The notes under the pieces: model-generated | Seen by the model: only the letters and a program-made list of their open reading frames with translations | Database searches by the model: none | Told to the model about the DNA's origin: nothing | Shown here: positions 1 to 10,389 of the stretch, one piece after another | Position numbering within the stretch: the first letter of the stretch is position 1 | Layout of the letters: every line of letters starts with the position of its first letter | From: Prionace glauca | Lineage: Eukaryota > Chordata > Chondrichthyes > Carcharhiniformes > Carcharhinidae | Assembly: GCA_037974335.1 (NCBI GenBank) | Contig: CM075760.1 | Location: forward strand, 41,792,103 to 41,856,102 | Direction: 5' to 3' | Length of the DNA: 64,000 nt | Position numbers and translations under genes: made by a program

Positions 1-128
1 TATCTGACAAAGGAGCAACACTCCGAAAGCTTTTGCTACCAAATAAACCTGTCGGACTTTAACCTGGTGTGGTGAGACTTTTTACTGTGCTCACCCCAGT
101 CCAACGCCGGCATCACCACGTCATCACT
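1..128 (+). repeat. Foldback element, right-arm remnant
   Basis: This is the outer part of the arm seen complete at 22,143-22,950. It carries the phrases AATAAACCTGTCGGACTTTA and CCAGTCCAACGCCGGCATC. Only one arm lies inside the window, so the rest of the element may lie to the left. Confidence 0.75.
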
Positions 129-378
129 AAAACCATAACAGAAGTTAATCTAAAGCTCGTGAAATGAGAAAATGTATAAATATACCCCATAGCTCAGAAT
201 GGGAGTGCAATTAATGATTTCTCGGTTGTCCATGATCTTTGAACAAATACAGAATTGGAGAGATTATAATATTTGAATTGTAATATCTAATGTATAATGT
301 ATCTGGGAACAGAGTGGATTTGACACAGGCTGGAAGACAGACTGAGGTAATGAGATTGAAGCGGCTGTTCAGAGTGAA

Positions 379-603
379 TGAACATAGAACATAGAACATT
401 ACAGCGCAGAACAGGCCCTTCGGCCCACGATGTTGCGCCGACCAGTTTTTTTTTTAAAATACACTGACCCACTAATCTAAACCAATCCCTTTTCGTCCAT
501 AAACCTATCCACAGATCTCTTAAACGCCCCCAAACTAGAAGCATTTACAACCGCAGCAGGCAGGGCATTCCAATCCCTCACCACCCGCTGGGTAAAGAAT
601 GGG
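379..603 (-). mobile_element. CR1 LINE 3' end fragment
   Basis: Read on the minus strand, this is the end of the CR1 second open frame (motif RVVRDWNALPAAVVNASSLG) followed by a short 3' UTR and a terminal GTTCTATGTTCTATGTTC repeat. It belongs to the same subfamily as the plus-strand copy at 42,664-43,547, and the two are close in sequence. It is heavily 5' truncated, as is usual for CR1. The flanks 129-378 and 604-779 (a GA-rich run with GAGAGAAAGAGAGA) show no gene. Confidence 0.85.
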
Positions 604-779
604 TTTGTTGCAGAGAAGGATGCATGGATAGGAAAGAGAGAGCTGGATGGAGAGAAAGAGAGAGAGTGAGATGGATGGAGGGGTAGATAGATGGATAGGA
701 GTGAATGTGAGAAGTTTCCAGTTGAAAAGGTTCCCAGAGTCTCTGAGCAGTTGAACTGAGGAAGCCTTTGGGCAGAGAC

Positions 780-1140
780 TGTGCTGTTTTTATTTCCCTT
801 CCTGGCCACCAGAGGTCGCTGTAACACGCCCGGACGCTGCTCCGCCCAGTGTCACCTCTTGCCCACTCCGGCCCGGCCGCTGATCGTTGGCGGAAGATCC
901 GGGTCCTACAGAGAGGCGGGGCCAGCCGCCATATTTCCGTTACGTCACCATCAGCCCCTCCCCCCGTTGAGGAAAAAGCGACGGTTCAGAAACGTAGAAA
1001 GTGAGAGAAATTCCCACCCGGAAATCCCGCCCGGAGCGGAATTAAAATTAAATAAAATACATATTTTTATAAAGAGGCAGGTGGCGGAACCGCGCATGTG
1101 CTGTAGTATTTTCCCAGAGCGCACCGCGCGGGGGTGATTG
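780..1140. promoter_or_regulatory. CpG-rich promoter-like stretch
   Basis: This GC- and CpG-rich stretch stands out from the AT-rich surroundings. It contains CCACCAGAGGTCGCT (806-820), which resembles the CTCF core, an ETS-like CCGGAAGT-type half site near 891, and TTACGTCACC near 940, which resembles a CRE/ATF site. No coding exon that I recognise starts here on either strand, and the open frames across it have no family features. It could be a promoter of a gene lying outside the window or a repeat-borne promoter. The regulatory call is inference. Confidence 0.35.
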
Positions 1141-1311
1141 AAAAACAGACGCAATAAAAAAAACGATTTTCCCGAATGGAGAAGGAACCGAATGTCTGAC
1201 GGGTGAGGATGTGAATAATAATCATCAAGATTCAAAATATTAAAAATTAAAATGTAACTGTCTGGGCGCATGTGTGGGAGGGGAATTCCCCAAGAGTGCC
1301 GCGCGCGGGAC

Positions 1312-1410
1312 GCCGTCTCCCCTGGCAACGCAAGATGGCCACCGGCCGTCTCCCTTGGCAACGCAAGATGGCCGCCGGCCGTCTCCCCTGGCAACGCAAG
1401 ATGGCCGCGG
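1312..1410 (+). repeat. 33-bp tandem repeat, three units
   Basis: Three almost identical 33-bp units lie at 1312-1344, 1345-1377 and 1378-1410. Each contains CCTGGCAACGCAAGATGGCC. The CCTGGCAAC part resembles half of an RFX X-box, and AAGATGGCC resembles a YY1 core. The next bases (GGTTTTGGCGCAGGCGCAGT region, about 1425) look NRF1-like. This may be part of the same CpG-rich regulatory patch as 780-1140. From 1413 to 1627 I see nothing else. Confidence 0.7.
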
Positions 1411-1627
1411 GCGGTGGGTGTGATTTTGGCGCAGGCGCAGTGAGGTCTGCCTGCAGCCCATTGTCCAGATTGCCCCCCAGTGGATGTAGTGGGGATGGTG
1501 CAGCAGATGGAGCAACAATCCCAGTTTCAATGGGGGGAGAGAAGCTGCAATGCTGCTCCCTGTTGTTCACTCCTCTCCGCAGTCTCAGCATTGCAGAGTG
1601 TTTAGAGACACACAGTACGAGGGGAGT

Positions 1628-2375
1628 TGGGCTTAAGGGGAGGAGGGAGAGGTTTAACACAGATATTAGAGGGAGGTTTTTCACACAGAGGGTAGTGGGG
1701 ATATGCAATGCTCTGCCAAGTAAGGTTGTGGAGGCAAACACGCTGGAGTTGTTTAAGAGTAGCTTAGACAGGCACATGAGTGAGTTGGAGATGGATGGAT
1801 ATAGGAGATTGTTTTAAATAAGGGTCATTCGCATTGGGGCGCCCCTGGTAGGGTAAATGGATATGGTATAATAATAATGCTTTATTTTCTCTTTTTCATT
1901 CACTGGTTTTAAGTCGGTCCGCCTTGTGTCCAACGAGGGGCATACATGCGATGGGTCGTACTTGGGCTGCTCTTGGTTGTTCGAGATTGGCCCAGTGCTT
2001 CATGTCGTTAGTGTGTGCCTAAACTGGACCAGATGCTGGGCAAGACGACAGCTCAGTGACTATCACTAATTGCTGTGCAGACACATGGATTTGGGCCGGT
2101 GCCTGGGGGAGTTTGCGCATTCTCCCCGTGCTTGCGTGGGTTTTCTCCGGGTGCTCCGGTTTCCTCCCACACCCCAAAGATGTACTATTAGGCTGATTGG
2201 CAGTAATAAATTGTCCCAAAATTAGTTTCCCTCAATGTGGATGGCCATAAAAAATTAGATAAGGGTCATGGGTGAAGGAGGGGACTGGTGGTGTTAAGAT
2301 GGTGGCGCGGGCTCGTTGGGCCGAAGGGCCTGTTTCCCGGGCTGCTTTTTTTCTTTGTTCTTTGTTCTTAAACAA
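1628..2375 (+). mobile_element. CR1 LINE 3' end with embedded SINE-like 3' UTR
   Basis: The last ~60 codons of the CR1 open frame are readable (motif FFTQRVVGICNALPSKVVEA, ending near 1817). The 3' UTR contains a stretch like the HE1-type SINE body (about 2040-2215, GGTGCTCCGGTTTCCTCCCA) and ends in GGGCCGAAGGGCCTGTTTCC plus a TTTGTTC repeat. The copy at 5284-7858 has the same layout, so the SINE-like block belongs to the subfamily and is not a chance insertion here. Confidence 0.8.
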
Positions 2376-2415
2376 GAGGGTGCATTGTCACAGCAGCACC
2401 TTGACTTGCAGTTGA

Positions 2416-2712
2416 AGTTTATTATTAGTGTCACTAATAAGTCGGCTTACATTAACACTGCAATGCAATTCCTGTGAAAATTCCCGAGTCGCCATATTCC
2501 TGTTCGGATGCACTTACGGAGAATTTAGCATGGCCAATGCATCTAACCAGCACGTCTTTCGGACTGCTGCAGGAAACCAGAGCATCTGGAAGAAACCCAT
2601 GCAGACATGGGGAGAATGTGCAAACTCCACACAGACAGTGACCCAAGCCGGGAATCGAATTTGGGGCCCTAGCGCTGAGAGGCAGCATTGCTAACCACCG
2701 TGCAACTGTGCT
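2416..2712 (-). mobile_element. tRNA-derived SINE, HE1-like (tail type A)
   Basis: Read on the minus strand, it has a tRNA-like head (GGTTAGCAATGCTGCCTC, then a B-box-like ATTCGATTCCCGG), the conserved middle (GTTTCCTGCAGCAGTCC region) and the type-A tail (GTGTTAATGTAAGCCGACTT, then TTAGTGACACTAATAATAAA). It is close to full length but diverged. SINEs of this kind are common in elasmobranchs. Confidence 0.8.
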
Positions 2713-2744
2713 GCAACACTCTCCCCCAGATATCAAACTACCCA

Positions 2745-2930
2745 CCCCCGTTAAAATCATAAAATCCCAACAGTGCATCAAGTCTATGTCAACAGAGCAT
2801 TTTACCCTATTCCCGTAACCCCACAATACTCTCTATTCCCCGTAACCTTCACATCTTTGGACATTAAGGGAGAATTTAGCACGGTCAATCCACCTAACCT
2901 GCCCATCCTTCAGACCCCACAGATATTCTG
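2745..2930 (-). mobile_element. SINE fragment (tail type B)
   Basis: On the plus strand it reads as the inverse of a type-B SINE tail (AAATCCCAACAGTGCATCAAGTC) followed by the shared SINE middle (GGGAGAATTTAGCACGGTCAATCCACCTAACCTGCC). It is truncated and diverged, and it abuts the next CR1 copy. Confidence 0.65.
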
Positions 2931-2934
2931 GTCA

Positions 2935-3411
2935 CCCTGTTATAAAAAGGATATTATTAAACTGTAAAGAATGCAGAAAAGATGCTACTGGGACTTGATG
3001 GATTGAGTTATCAGGAGAAGCTGGATAGACTGTGACTTTTTTCACTGGAGCTTAGGAGGCTGAGGGGTGATCTTATAGAGGTCTATAAAATAATGAGGCA
3101 CAGATCAGCTCGATAGTCAATATCTTTTCCCAAATGTAGGGGAGTCTAAAATTAGAGGGCTTGGATTCAGATGGGAGGGGAAAGATACAAAAGTGTCCAG
3201 GGGAGCATTCTTTTTTCACACAGAGGGTGGTGAGTGTCTGGAACAAGCTACCAGATGTAGTCGTAGAGATGGGTACAATTTTGTCTTTTAAAATGCATTT
3301 AGACAGTTAAATGGGTGTGATGGGTACAGAGGAAATGGGCCAAATACAAGCAATTGGGATTAGCTTAGGGTTTTTTAAAAAGGGCAGCATGGAGCAGTTG
3401 GGCTAAAGGGC
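2935..3411 (+). mobile_element. Old CR1 LINE 3' fragment
   Basis: This is a diverged CR1 second-frame 3' end (RAGGCTGAGGGGTGATCTTATAGAGG-type sequence, then TTTTTTCACACAGAGGGTGG). It reads to GGGCAGCATGGAGCAGTTGG and stops where the younger CR1 copy at 3412 begins, so the younger element probably inserted into it. It carries many substitutions and has no useful open frame. Confidence 0.75.
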
Positions 3412-4103
3412 TTGCAGGTGCAGCAGGTGGTCAGGAAGGCGAATGGGATGCTGGCCTTCATAGCGAAGGGGATTGAATATAAAAGTAGGGAGGTCTTGCT
3501 GCAGCTGTATAGGGCATTGGTGAGGCCGCAGCTGGAGTACTGTGTGCAGTTTTGGGCGCCGCACCTGCGCAAGGATGTTTTGGCCCTGGAGGGAGTGCAG
3601 AGGAGGTTTACTCGGCTGATACCGGAGTTGAGGGGATTGAGCTATGAGGAGAGGCTGAATAAACTAGGCTTGTACTCGTTAGAGTTTAGAAGAATGAGGG
3701 GAGATCTCATTGAGACGTATAAGATGATGAATGGGATGGATAGGATAGAGGTGGAGAGACTCTTCCCGCTCAAAAAAGACAGTAGGACTAGGGGGCACAG
3801 CCTCAAGATAAAGGGGGGGCGGTTTAGAACAGAGTTGAGGAGGAACTTCTTCACTCAAAGGGTGGTGAATCTCTGGAATTCTCTGCCCGTTGAAGTGGTG
3901 GAGGCTGCCTCGCTAAATATTTTTAAGAAACGGGTTGATGGGTTTTTGATAAGAGAAGGGATTAAGGGTTATGGGGAGAGGGCGGGAAGGTGGAGCTGAG
4001 TCACGACAGATCAGCCATGATCTTATTGAATGGCGGGGCAGGCTCGAAGGGCCAGATGGCCTACTCCTGCTCCTATTTCTTATGTTCTTATGTTCTATGA
4101 CTC
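3412..4103 (+). mobile_element. Young CR1 LINE 3' copy with open C-terminal frame
   Basis: A continuous frame of 195 codons (3412-3999) encodes the CR1 C-terminal region after the reverse transcriptase: LVRPQLEYCVQFWAPHL, then VQRRFTRLIPELRGLSYEER, FFTQRVVNLWNSLPVEVVEA and FLIREGIKGYGERAGRWS. It ends in a short 3' UTR with TTATGTTCTTATGTTC. It differs at only a few positions from the copy at 40,569-41,594, which points to recent activity. It is 5' truncated. The ATG of the open frame is not meaningful as a start. Confidence 0.88.
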
Positions 4104-4119
4104 TATATGGGGGGAACAT

Positions 4120-4217
4120 GAAAACCCCACACAGACAATGACCGAAGGCTGGAATTGAACACGGGTCCTTGGCACTAGGAGGCTGCAGTGCTAACCACTG
4201 TGCTAATGCGCTGCCAC
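4120..4217 (-). mobile_element. SINE head fragment
   Basis: On the minus strand, the tRNA-like head (GCACAGTGGTTAGCACTGCAG, then CCCGTGTTCAATTCCAGCC) is seen without body or tail. It adjoins the end of the CR1 copy at 3412-4103. Confidence 0.6.
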
Positions 4218-4439
4218 TCCGGCAAATGTATTTGAAGGGAGCACAGGACAGGTGGGGATGGGGGGTGGGGTGGTGGGATGAATTCTGACTCACTTTGATG
4301 AGGGGAAGGGTGGAAATCAGAAAAAAAATCAGCTTTGCCTCACCATCTTCCCTCATTCCTGCTCTTGTTACAAATTAAAAACCTGCTCACTCCTCCATTC
4401 TGCCCATCAATAGGGCAAACAGAAAGCAGGGGAAAGGTT

Positions 4440-4948
4440 GTGGCACAGAAAGAGGCCATTCAGCCATTCACATCTTCACCAGCTTGGAAAATAAAGACTA
4501 GCCCTTCATTCTAATCCCACTTTCCAGCGATCCAGCCCCGAGCCCCGCTTTCTAGAGGTTCCGGCATTTCAGCTATAGATCTGTGTGTGAGGCGAGTGAG
4601 CCAAGAGATTTCTATCTGAACCATCACTTTAGGCAGCAAATTCCAGACACCCACCATCCCTTGAATGAGAACCTTCTTCCCAATGCCCCTTCTAATCCTT
4701 CCACCAATCACTTTTTATCTGTGCAGGCCCCACTAACCCCCTCCGAACCATTACCACGCGTCACCCCACGCCCCCCCCCCACCCCGATTCCCACCCACCC
4801 ACAATAAATGACCTCTCTCTGCTCAGGGGAAACAAGCCTTTTCTATCCACTCTGTCATGGCTTCCACATAATTTTGGATACCTCAGTTCGGTCCCCCTCA
4901 GCCTCCTCTGCTCTGGGGAAACAAACCTTGCCATTCCAATCTTTCCTC
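4440..4948 (-). mobile_element. Old LINE 3' fragment
   Basis: Plus-strand phrases such as GCAAATTCCAGACACCCACC and AGAACCTTCTTCCCAATGCC are the inverse of CR1-like 3' ends (the TTCTTC...CTCTGG region). It is diverged, and the clade is uncertain. A C-rich run lies at 4768-4800. Confidence 0.5.
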
Positions 4949-5283
4949 ATCACCACAATCTGGGCCTTGTATCAGTAATCTCTGCCCTAAACCTCTCTCA
5001 CGGTTATTACAATCTGGGCCTTGTATCAGTAATGTCTGCCCTAAACCTCTCTCAGTTATTACAATCTGGACCTTGTTTTAGTAAACTCTGCCCTGAACCT
5101 CTCTCAGTTATTATAATGTGGGCCTTGTATCAGTAAACTCTGCCCTGAACCTCTCTCAGTTATTTTAGTCTGAGCCTAGTATCAGTATTCTTTGTTGTAA
5201 ACCTCTCTGCGTTATTACAATCCGGGTCTTGTACCAGTAAACTCTGCCCGAAACCTCTCTCAGTTATTACAATCTAGACCTTA
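4949..5283. repeat. ~60-bp tandem repeat, 5-6 units
   Basis: The repeated phrase is TTATTACAATCTGGGCCTTG followed by TATCAGTAA..CTCTGCCCTAAACCTCTCTCAG. Units differ by about 10-20 percent. The array stops abruptly at the 5' end of the CR1 copy at 5284. Related wording (TATCAGT..GGTTCTGT) occurs at 48,700-48,990, so the unit may belong to a dispersed family. Confidence 0.75.
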
Positions 5284-7858
5284 AGCAGAGTGGGAGTGTG
5301 CTGAACTGGAGAAAGGCGAGCTATGGCAGGATTAGGAGGGAGCTGCAGCAAACTGATTGGGAGGGACTGTTAGCTGGCGTCCATGGTTGGCAAGTGGGAG
5401 GCATTTAGGGACAAAATGAAATGGTTGCAGGGGAGGTATGTTCCGGTTAAGCGAAAGGATGGGAAAGGAAGGATTAGACAGCCGTGGATTACGGAGGATA
5501 TTGAAGACTTGGACAGGAAGAAGAGGGAGGCGTATGTTAGGTCAAAACAAATGGGTAGGGAGAGTGCGCTGGAAGAATATAGCGAGAGTAGGAGGGAGCT
5601 AAAAAGGGGAATTAGAAGGGCGAAGAGAGGGCATGAGATGGCTTTGGCTGGTAGGATTAAGGAAAATCCAAAGGCATTTTATTCCTATATCAGAGGCAAT
5701 AGAGTAGTTAGAGGGAAAATTGGTCCTCTTAGGGACAAGAGTGATGAGTTGTGTATTGAGTCGGAGGGGATGGGGGAGCTCCTGAATGAATACTTTGCGT
5801 CGGTATTCACAAAGGAGAGGGGTTCGGAATCGTGTGGTCTCTTGGAGGGAGTGAAGGTTTATTTGCAGGATATAGTTATTACGAGAGAGGAAGTGCTAGG
5901 GCTTTTAGGTAGCGTAAGGACGGATAAAGCTCCGGGGCCTGATGGTATTTATCCCAGGCTGCTTAGGGAGGCGAAAGATGAAATTGCTGGGCCTCTGGCG
6001 CAAATCTTTGCCTCTTCTTTGAACACAGGTGAAGTCCCAGAAGACTGGAGGGTAGCAAATGTGGTCCCGTTGTTCAAAAAAGGTAGTAGGGATAACCCTG
6101 GGAATTATAGACCGGTGAGTTTGACGTCGGTGGTAGGGAAGTTAATGGAAAAAATTCTTAAGGGTAGGATGTATGAGCATTTGGAGCGTTGCGATCTGAT
6201 TAGGGATAAGCAACATGGCTTTGTTAGAGGGAGGTCTTGCCTTACGAACCTGGTGGAATTCTTTGAGGAGGTGACAAAAACGGTTGACGATGGGAAAACC
6301 GTTGATGTCATCTATATGGATTTCAGTAAGGCGTTTGACAAAGTCCCTCACGGTAGGCTGGTAGAAAAGGTTAAGGCGCATGGGATACGAGGCAAGGTAG
6401 CTAAGTGGATTGAGAACTGGCTGGGAAATAGGAGACAGAGGGTAGCTGTGGAGGGGACCTTGTCGGGCTGGAGGCCAGTGACCAGTGGTGTGCCACAGGG
6501 CTCAGTACTGGGACCTCTCCTCTTTGTAGTCTACATAAATGACTTGGAAGAGGGCGTAGGTGGTGTGATTAGCAAGTTTGCTGATGACACCAAGATGGCA
6601 GGGTTGGCGGGTACGGAACTGGATTGTCAGGTGATACAACAGGATATAGATAGGTTGGTGCAGTGGGCAGATAGGTGGCAGATGGCATTTAATCCTGACA
6701 AATGCGAGGTGATGCATTTTGGACGGAATAATGCAGAGAGGAGCTATGTGATTAAAGGGAGGCCGATTAGAAGTATAGCCATACAGAGGGACCTGGGAGT
6801 GCAGGTTCACAAATCCATGAAGGTTGCATCACAAGCTGCTGTCTAATGCTTCAGTTGTACAGAACATTGGTTAGACCGCATTTGGAGTACTGCGTCCAGT
6901 TCTGGTCACCTTACTACCGGAAGGACGTGGAGTCTCTGGAAAGGGTGCAGAGGAGGTTTACCAGGATGTTGCCTGGCATGGGGGGACTGGGTTACGAGGA
7001 GAGGTTGAAGAAACTGGGACTATTCTCCTTGGAAAGCCGGAGATTGAGAGGGGACATGATAGAAGTATATAAGATAATGAAGGGAATGGATAGAGTTAAT
7101 AGTGAGAGACTGCTCCCTAGACTGGATACGAACACGAGAGGTCATCATTTAAGGGTGAGGGGGGAGAGGTATAATTTGGAGGTGAGAAGAAGGTTCTTTA
7201 CGCAGAGAGTTGTGGGGGTCTGGAACGCGCTACCGAGTAGGGTGGTGGAGGCAGGAACATTGGACTCGTTTAAGATGCAGTTAGATAGGCACATGAGTGA
7301 AACGAGAATGGAGGGATATGGTAGGGGATATTAAATAGGGTTAAACCTCGGGAGACACCGGAAAGGCAGACTGTAAGATTAATATTTTTAACTTTATTCC
7401 ACAGGTGGAGGTCCACCTCGTGTCAAACGAGGGACATTCACACGGCGGGTCGTGCTTGGGCTGCTCTTGGAGGTTCCGGGAGTGGCCTCGTACTTGATGT
7501 CAGTGTGTGTGCTTGATCCTGGACCGGTAGATGGGCGCCGCAACAGCTCAGTGACTAGCACTGCTGGCTGTGCAGGCACATGGATTTGGGCCTGTGTCTG
7601 TGGGAGTTTGCGCATTCTCCCTGTGGTTGCGTGGGTTTCCTCCGGGCGCTCCGGTTTCCTCCCACACCCCAAAAATATGCTCTCAGGCTAATCAGTTTTT
7701 ACCAAATTGACACTATTTCTTCCCTGAATCTGACTGAGTAGGGTTCCATTCATAGATATGCAGGGTAGAATAGGTGTAGGGTGATGTGGCGGCGCGGGCT
7801 CGTTGGGCCGAAGGGCCTGTTTCCCGTGCTGGATTGTTCTTTGTTCTTTGTTCTTTTC
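5284..7858 (+). mobile_element. CR1 LINE with near-complete reverse transcriptase
   Basis: This is the most complete LINE here. A 487-codon frame (5383-6846) encodes the end of the endonuclease-to-RT linker and the reverse transcriptase: APGPDG near residue 190, NYRPVSLTSVVGKL, YMDFSKAFDKVPHG (motif A), SGVPQGSVLGPLLFVVYIND (motif B), and FADDTK with the catalytic DD at residues 401-402. A related reading in another frame upstream (LNWRKASYGRIRRELQQTDW, before 5383) shows a frameshift near 5390. At about 6840, some 75 bases that other copies have (the KANGVLAFINRGIEYKSREV segment) are missing, and this shifts the frame to 6846-7334, the usual CR1 C-terminus (LVRPHLEYCVQFWSPYYRKD). The 3' UTR carries the SINE-like block (about 7545-7680) and ends in GGGCCGAAGGGCCTGTTTCC and TTTGTTC repeats. 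It is 5' truncated and inactive as it stands. Confidence 0.92.
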
Positions 7859-7859
7859 A

Positions 7860-8590
7860 GAGGACACAAAGATTTGATATAATTGACAACAGATTTGAAG
7901 GGGATGATAAGGACATTTTTTTACACAATCATATGATCTGGAATGCATAATCTGACAGGTGCTCGAAGCAGGTTTAATAGTAAGTTTAAAAGGAAATTGG
8001 ATAAATATTGACGGAGTTATGGTGAATGGGATTAATTAGATAGTTCACTCATCTTTTTGTCATTTTGAATGTTTCTCCCTTAAGTTTTAATATTTGATCT
8101 TTTCCTTCACAATGTGTCTGAAACAAAAGATTAAACCATTGGGTTTGATGAGCTGTCAGATCCGTTTCCTATGTGTCTGTGTAAATTGAGAACTGCAGAT
8201 AACCATGAGAAGGAACTGATTATTTTCAGTTCCTCTAGCAGATATACCTCAGATATCAGAAATCTCAGGAGATTCTCATGCCCTCATTATTCTCGCCACA
8301 AATATAACAGCTCTCAGTCAGGCTGAGTCAGTCACATGTGTCTCTGTTATAATGTTTCCACTTCTATTTTATCACTCACTTCCCAGTGACACTCACCATA
8401 ACACAGACAGTTTAAAATATCATTGCTCCCTTACATCTTGTCCTCCTATTGTAATCGGATGTTTATTGGGCCTCTTGTCTCCCTTAAGGTCAGATTACCT
8501 GCAGTTCAAATGACCTCATAGACACTGAAACCAACCTTTGTGATTATTATTATACCGGATTCCAGTCAGCCCCAGGAGCTGCAGTTGTAA
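7860..8590. other. Intergenic, no recognised feature
   Basis: AT-rich DNA. A weak resemblance to an old LINE 3' end occurs at 7880-8035. No open frame, splice-site pair or repeat with a recognisable family appears in the remainder. Confidence 0.5.
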
Positions 8591-8591
8591 A

Positions 8592-8990
8592 ATACAGTAA
8601 GAAGTCTCACCACACCAGGTTTAAGTTCAACCAGCTTATTTGATAGTAAAGCTTGTGGGATTACTTCACTCAAAGGGTGGTGAATCTCTGGAATTCCCTG
8701 CCCGTTGAAGTGGTGGAGGCTGCCTCACTAAATATTTTTAAGAAACGGGTTGATGGGTTTTTGATAAGAGAGGGGATTAAGGGTTATGGGGAGAGGGCGG
8801 GAAGGTGGAGCTCAGTCACGACAGATCAGCCATGATCTTATTGAATGGCGGGGCAGGCTCGAAGGGCCAGATGGCCTACTCCTGCTCCTATTTCTGATGT
8901 TCTTAAATAAATTGGTTGAACTTCAACCTGCTGTTGTGAGACTTCTTACTGTGTTTACCCCAGTTCAACGCCAGCATCTCTATGTCATGA
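8592..8990 (+). repeat. Foldback element arms split by a CR1 copy
   Basis: The left arm (8592-8660, ACAGTAAGAAGTCTCACCAC) and right arm (8906-8990, GTGAGACTTCTTACTGTGTT) of the foldback family face each other. A 5'-truncated CR1 3' end (8664-8905) sits between them at the hairpin tip. The longer interior seen at 22,143-22,950 is missing. Confidence 0.75.
8664..8905 (+). mobile_element. Young CR1 LINE 3' end inside a foldback element
   Basis: About 240 bases are nearly identical to the last part of the copy at 3412-4103 (WNSLPVEVVEAASLNIFKKR, then GGCAGGCTCGAAGGGCCAG). It ends at TGTTCTTA. Severe 5' truncation is typical of CR1 insertion. Confidence 0.88.
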
Positions 8991-9399
8991 CTACCATCGA
9001 CATTGTAAAATACAGCAGAATTGGAATAACTGACAGGTTATTGTTTGATACTGACAGTGGCAGAGTAACACACACTGGAATTTAAATACATTATATCAAT
9101 AGACCATGACTCAGTCACACTATCAAATGAAACCTAAAGTTTGGTTATGGTGCACTGGATACTGACTGGATTATCATTACATTGGATGTAATGCTGTGTT
9201 CACTAACATACTGCAATGTGACTCTTATTATGTGAACAAACACTGTTTATGTTACACTCAGAGTCAGTCAGTGTTTTGCTGTGTTTTCCTGTGCTCCATC
9301 TCCACTCTGATTGGACTGGAACTTGTGTGTGGGTCATTGTTACACTGAGACTCTGTTATTATTGGACAAGCAGCAAGTCATCGTCACAATACTGGGCTG

Positions 9400-9830
9400 A
9401 TTGACAGCGCCTTGGACCACTGGGAACAGGGGGAGGTGCTGGAGGGCTGATCTGGAGCGCTCGGTCCTCCAACCAATCGGAGCGAAAGAGGGGCGGGCCC
9501 AGCTTTGACTGGAGCATGCGCAGTGTGAGTAATGGCGATGGAAAACGGTTTTTGTTTTGGGCTCGGAAATCTGTTCGAGGTGATTGGCGGTACGGAGAGA
9601 GCAATGGATCGCCCAGACGGGTGAAAACGCTGCGTAAGCATGCGGTGTAAGTAGCAAACCGCGGAAGAGAGCTTCCCGGACTCAGTTTGTTCCGAGCAGG
9701 GCCGCAGCTCCTCAGGTTCGCTCCGGGTTACCTTTCGCCATCTTTATTGGGGGCAACATGCAGCGGTGCGCACGCGAGGCCGCCATGTTTGTGGAGGGCA
9801 ATGATGTCATTAAGTGGGAGGAGCTTGTTC
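9400..9830. promoter_or_regulatory. CpG-rich promoter-like stretch
   Basis: A GC-rich block contains GGGGCGGGCC (Sp1-like, 9490), GCATGCGCAG (NRF1-like, 9514-9523), TTTCGCCATCTTTATTGG (YY1-like CCATCTT plus an inverted CCAAT-like box, about 9732-9750) and GCCGCCATG (about 9779). Several short frames cross it, but none shows a known domain. The combination is typical of housekeeping promoters, but I find no exon downstream on either strand. The flank 8991-9399 shows nothing. Confidence 0.35.
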
Positions 9831-9944
9831 CCCATTGTTCAGAATGGAGACAACTTGTCCATCAAACTGCATCAACCCTCTGAGTCCCAATGTCTTCTTG
9901 ATGAGGCAGAGCGGTGACAGAGAAGGAAAAATAAAGGGAAATAA

Positions 9945-10000
9945 AAGCAGAAAATGCTGGAAAATCTCAGCAAATCTGACAGCATCTGTCGGGAGAGAAT
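9945..10000 (+). repeat. Arm of a second foldback family
   Basis: The phrase AAATGCTGGAAAATCTCAGC followed by CTGACAGCATCTGTCGGGAG matches one arm of the hairpin repeat at 52,966-53,125. Only one arm is present. Confidence 0.6.
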
Positions 10001-10009
10001 AGAACGCTC

Positions 10010-10255
10010 TCCCCACTCACATTGTCTGTACCTTTAAGACTTAATTACCTGTAAAAATTGCATTCCAACCATTATTTTGTGAATTGAGTTTGTGTCTTTC
10101 TATGCCTTGTTTGTGGACAGAACTCCACTCACATGACGAAGGAGCAGCACACAGAAAGCTAGTGGATTTGCCACCAATTTTAAACCCATTGGAATTTAAT
10201 CTGGTGCAGTGAGACTTCTTACTGTGTTTACCCCGGTCCAACACCACCATCTCCA
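10010..10255 (+). repeat. Foldback element, right arm
   Basis: It includes the inner arm (CACTCACATTGTCTGTACC, CATTCCAACCATTATTTTGT, GTTTGTGTCTTTCTATGCC) and the outer arm (GTGAGACTTCTTACTGTG). This corresponds to 22,728-22,945 in the complete copy. No left arm is found nearby. Confidence 0.75.
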
Positions 10256-10389
10256 CTTCAGAGAAAATAGAACCAACATTTCGAGACTGGATGACCCAGA
10301 AAGCTTGTACATGTGTAAACAGAGCATGTAAACTTCGACACCTCCATGTACCTTTGTACACCTCTATCAATCTACTTTGCTCCAAGGAG

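Noticed and set aside
781-1137. 118-codon frame in the CpG-rich block
   Set aside because: No domain, and composition follows the GC-rich DNA. It continues without splice structure.
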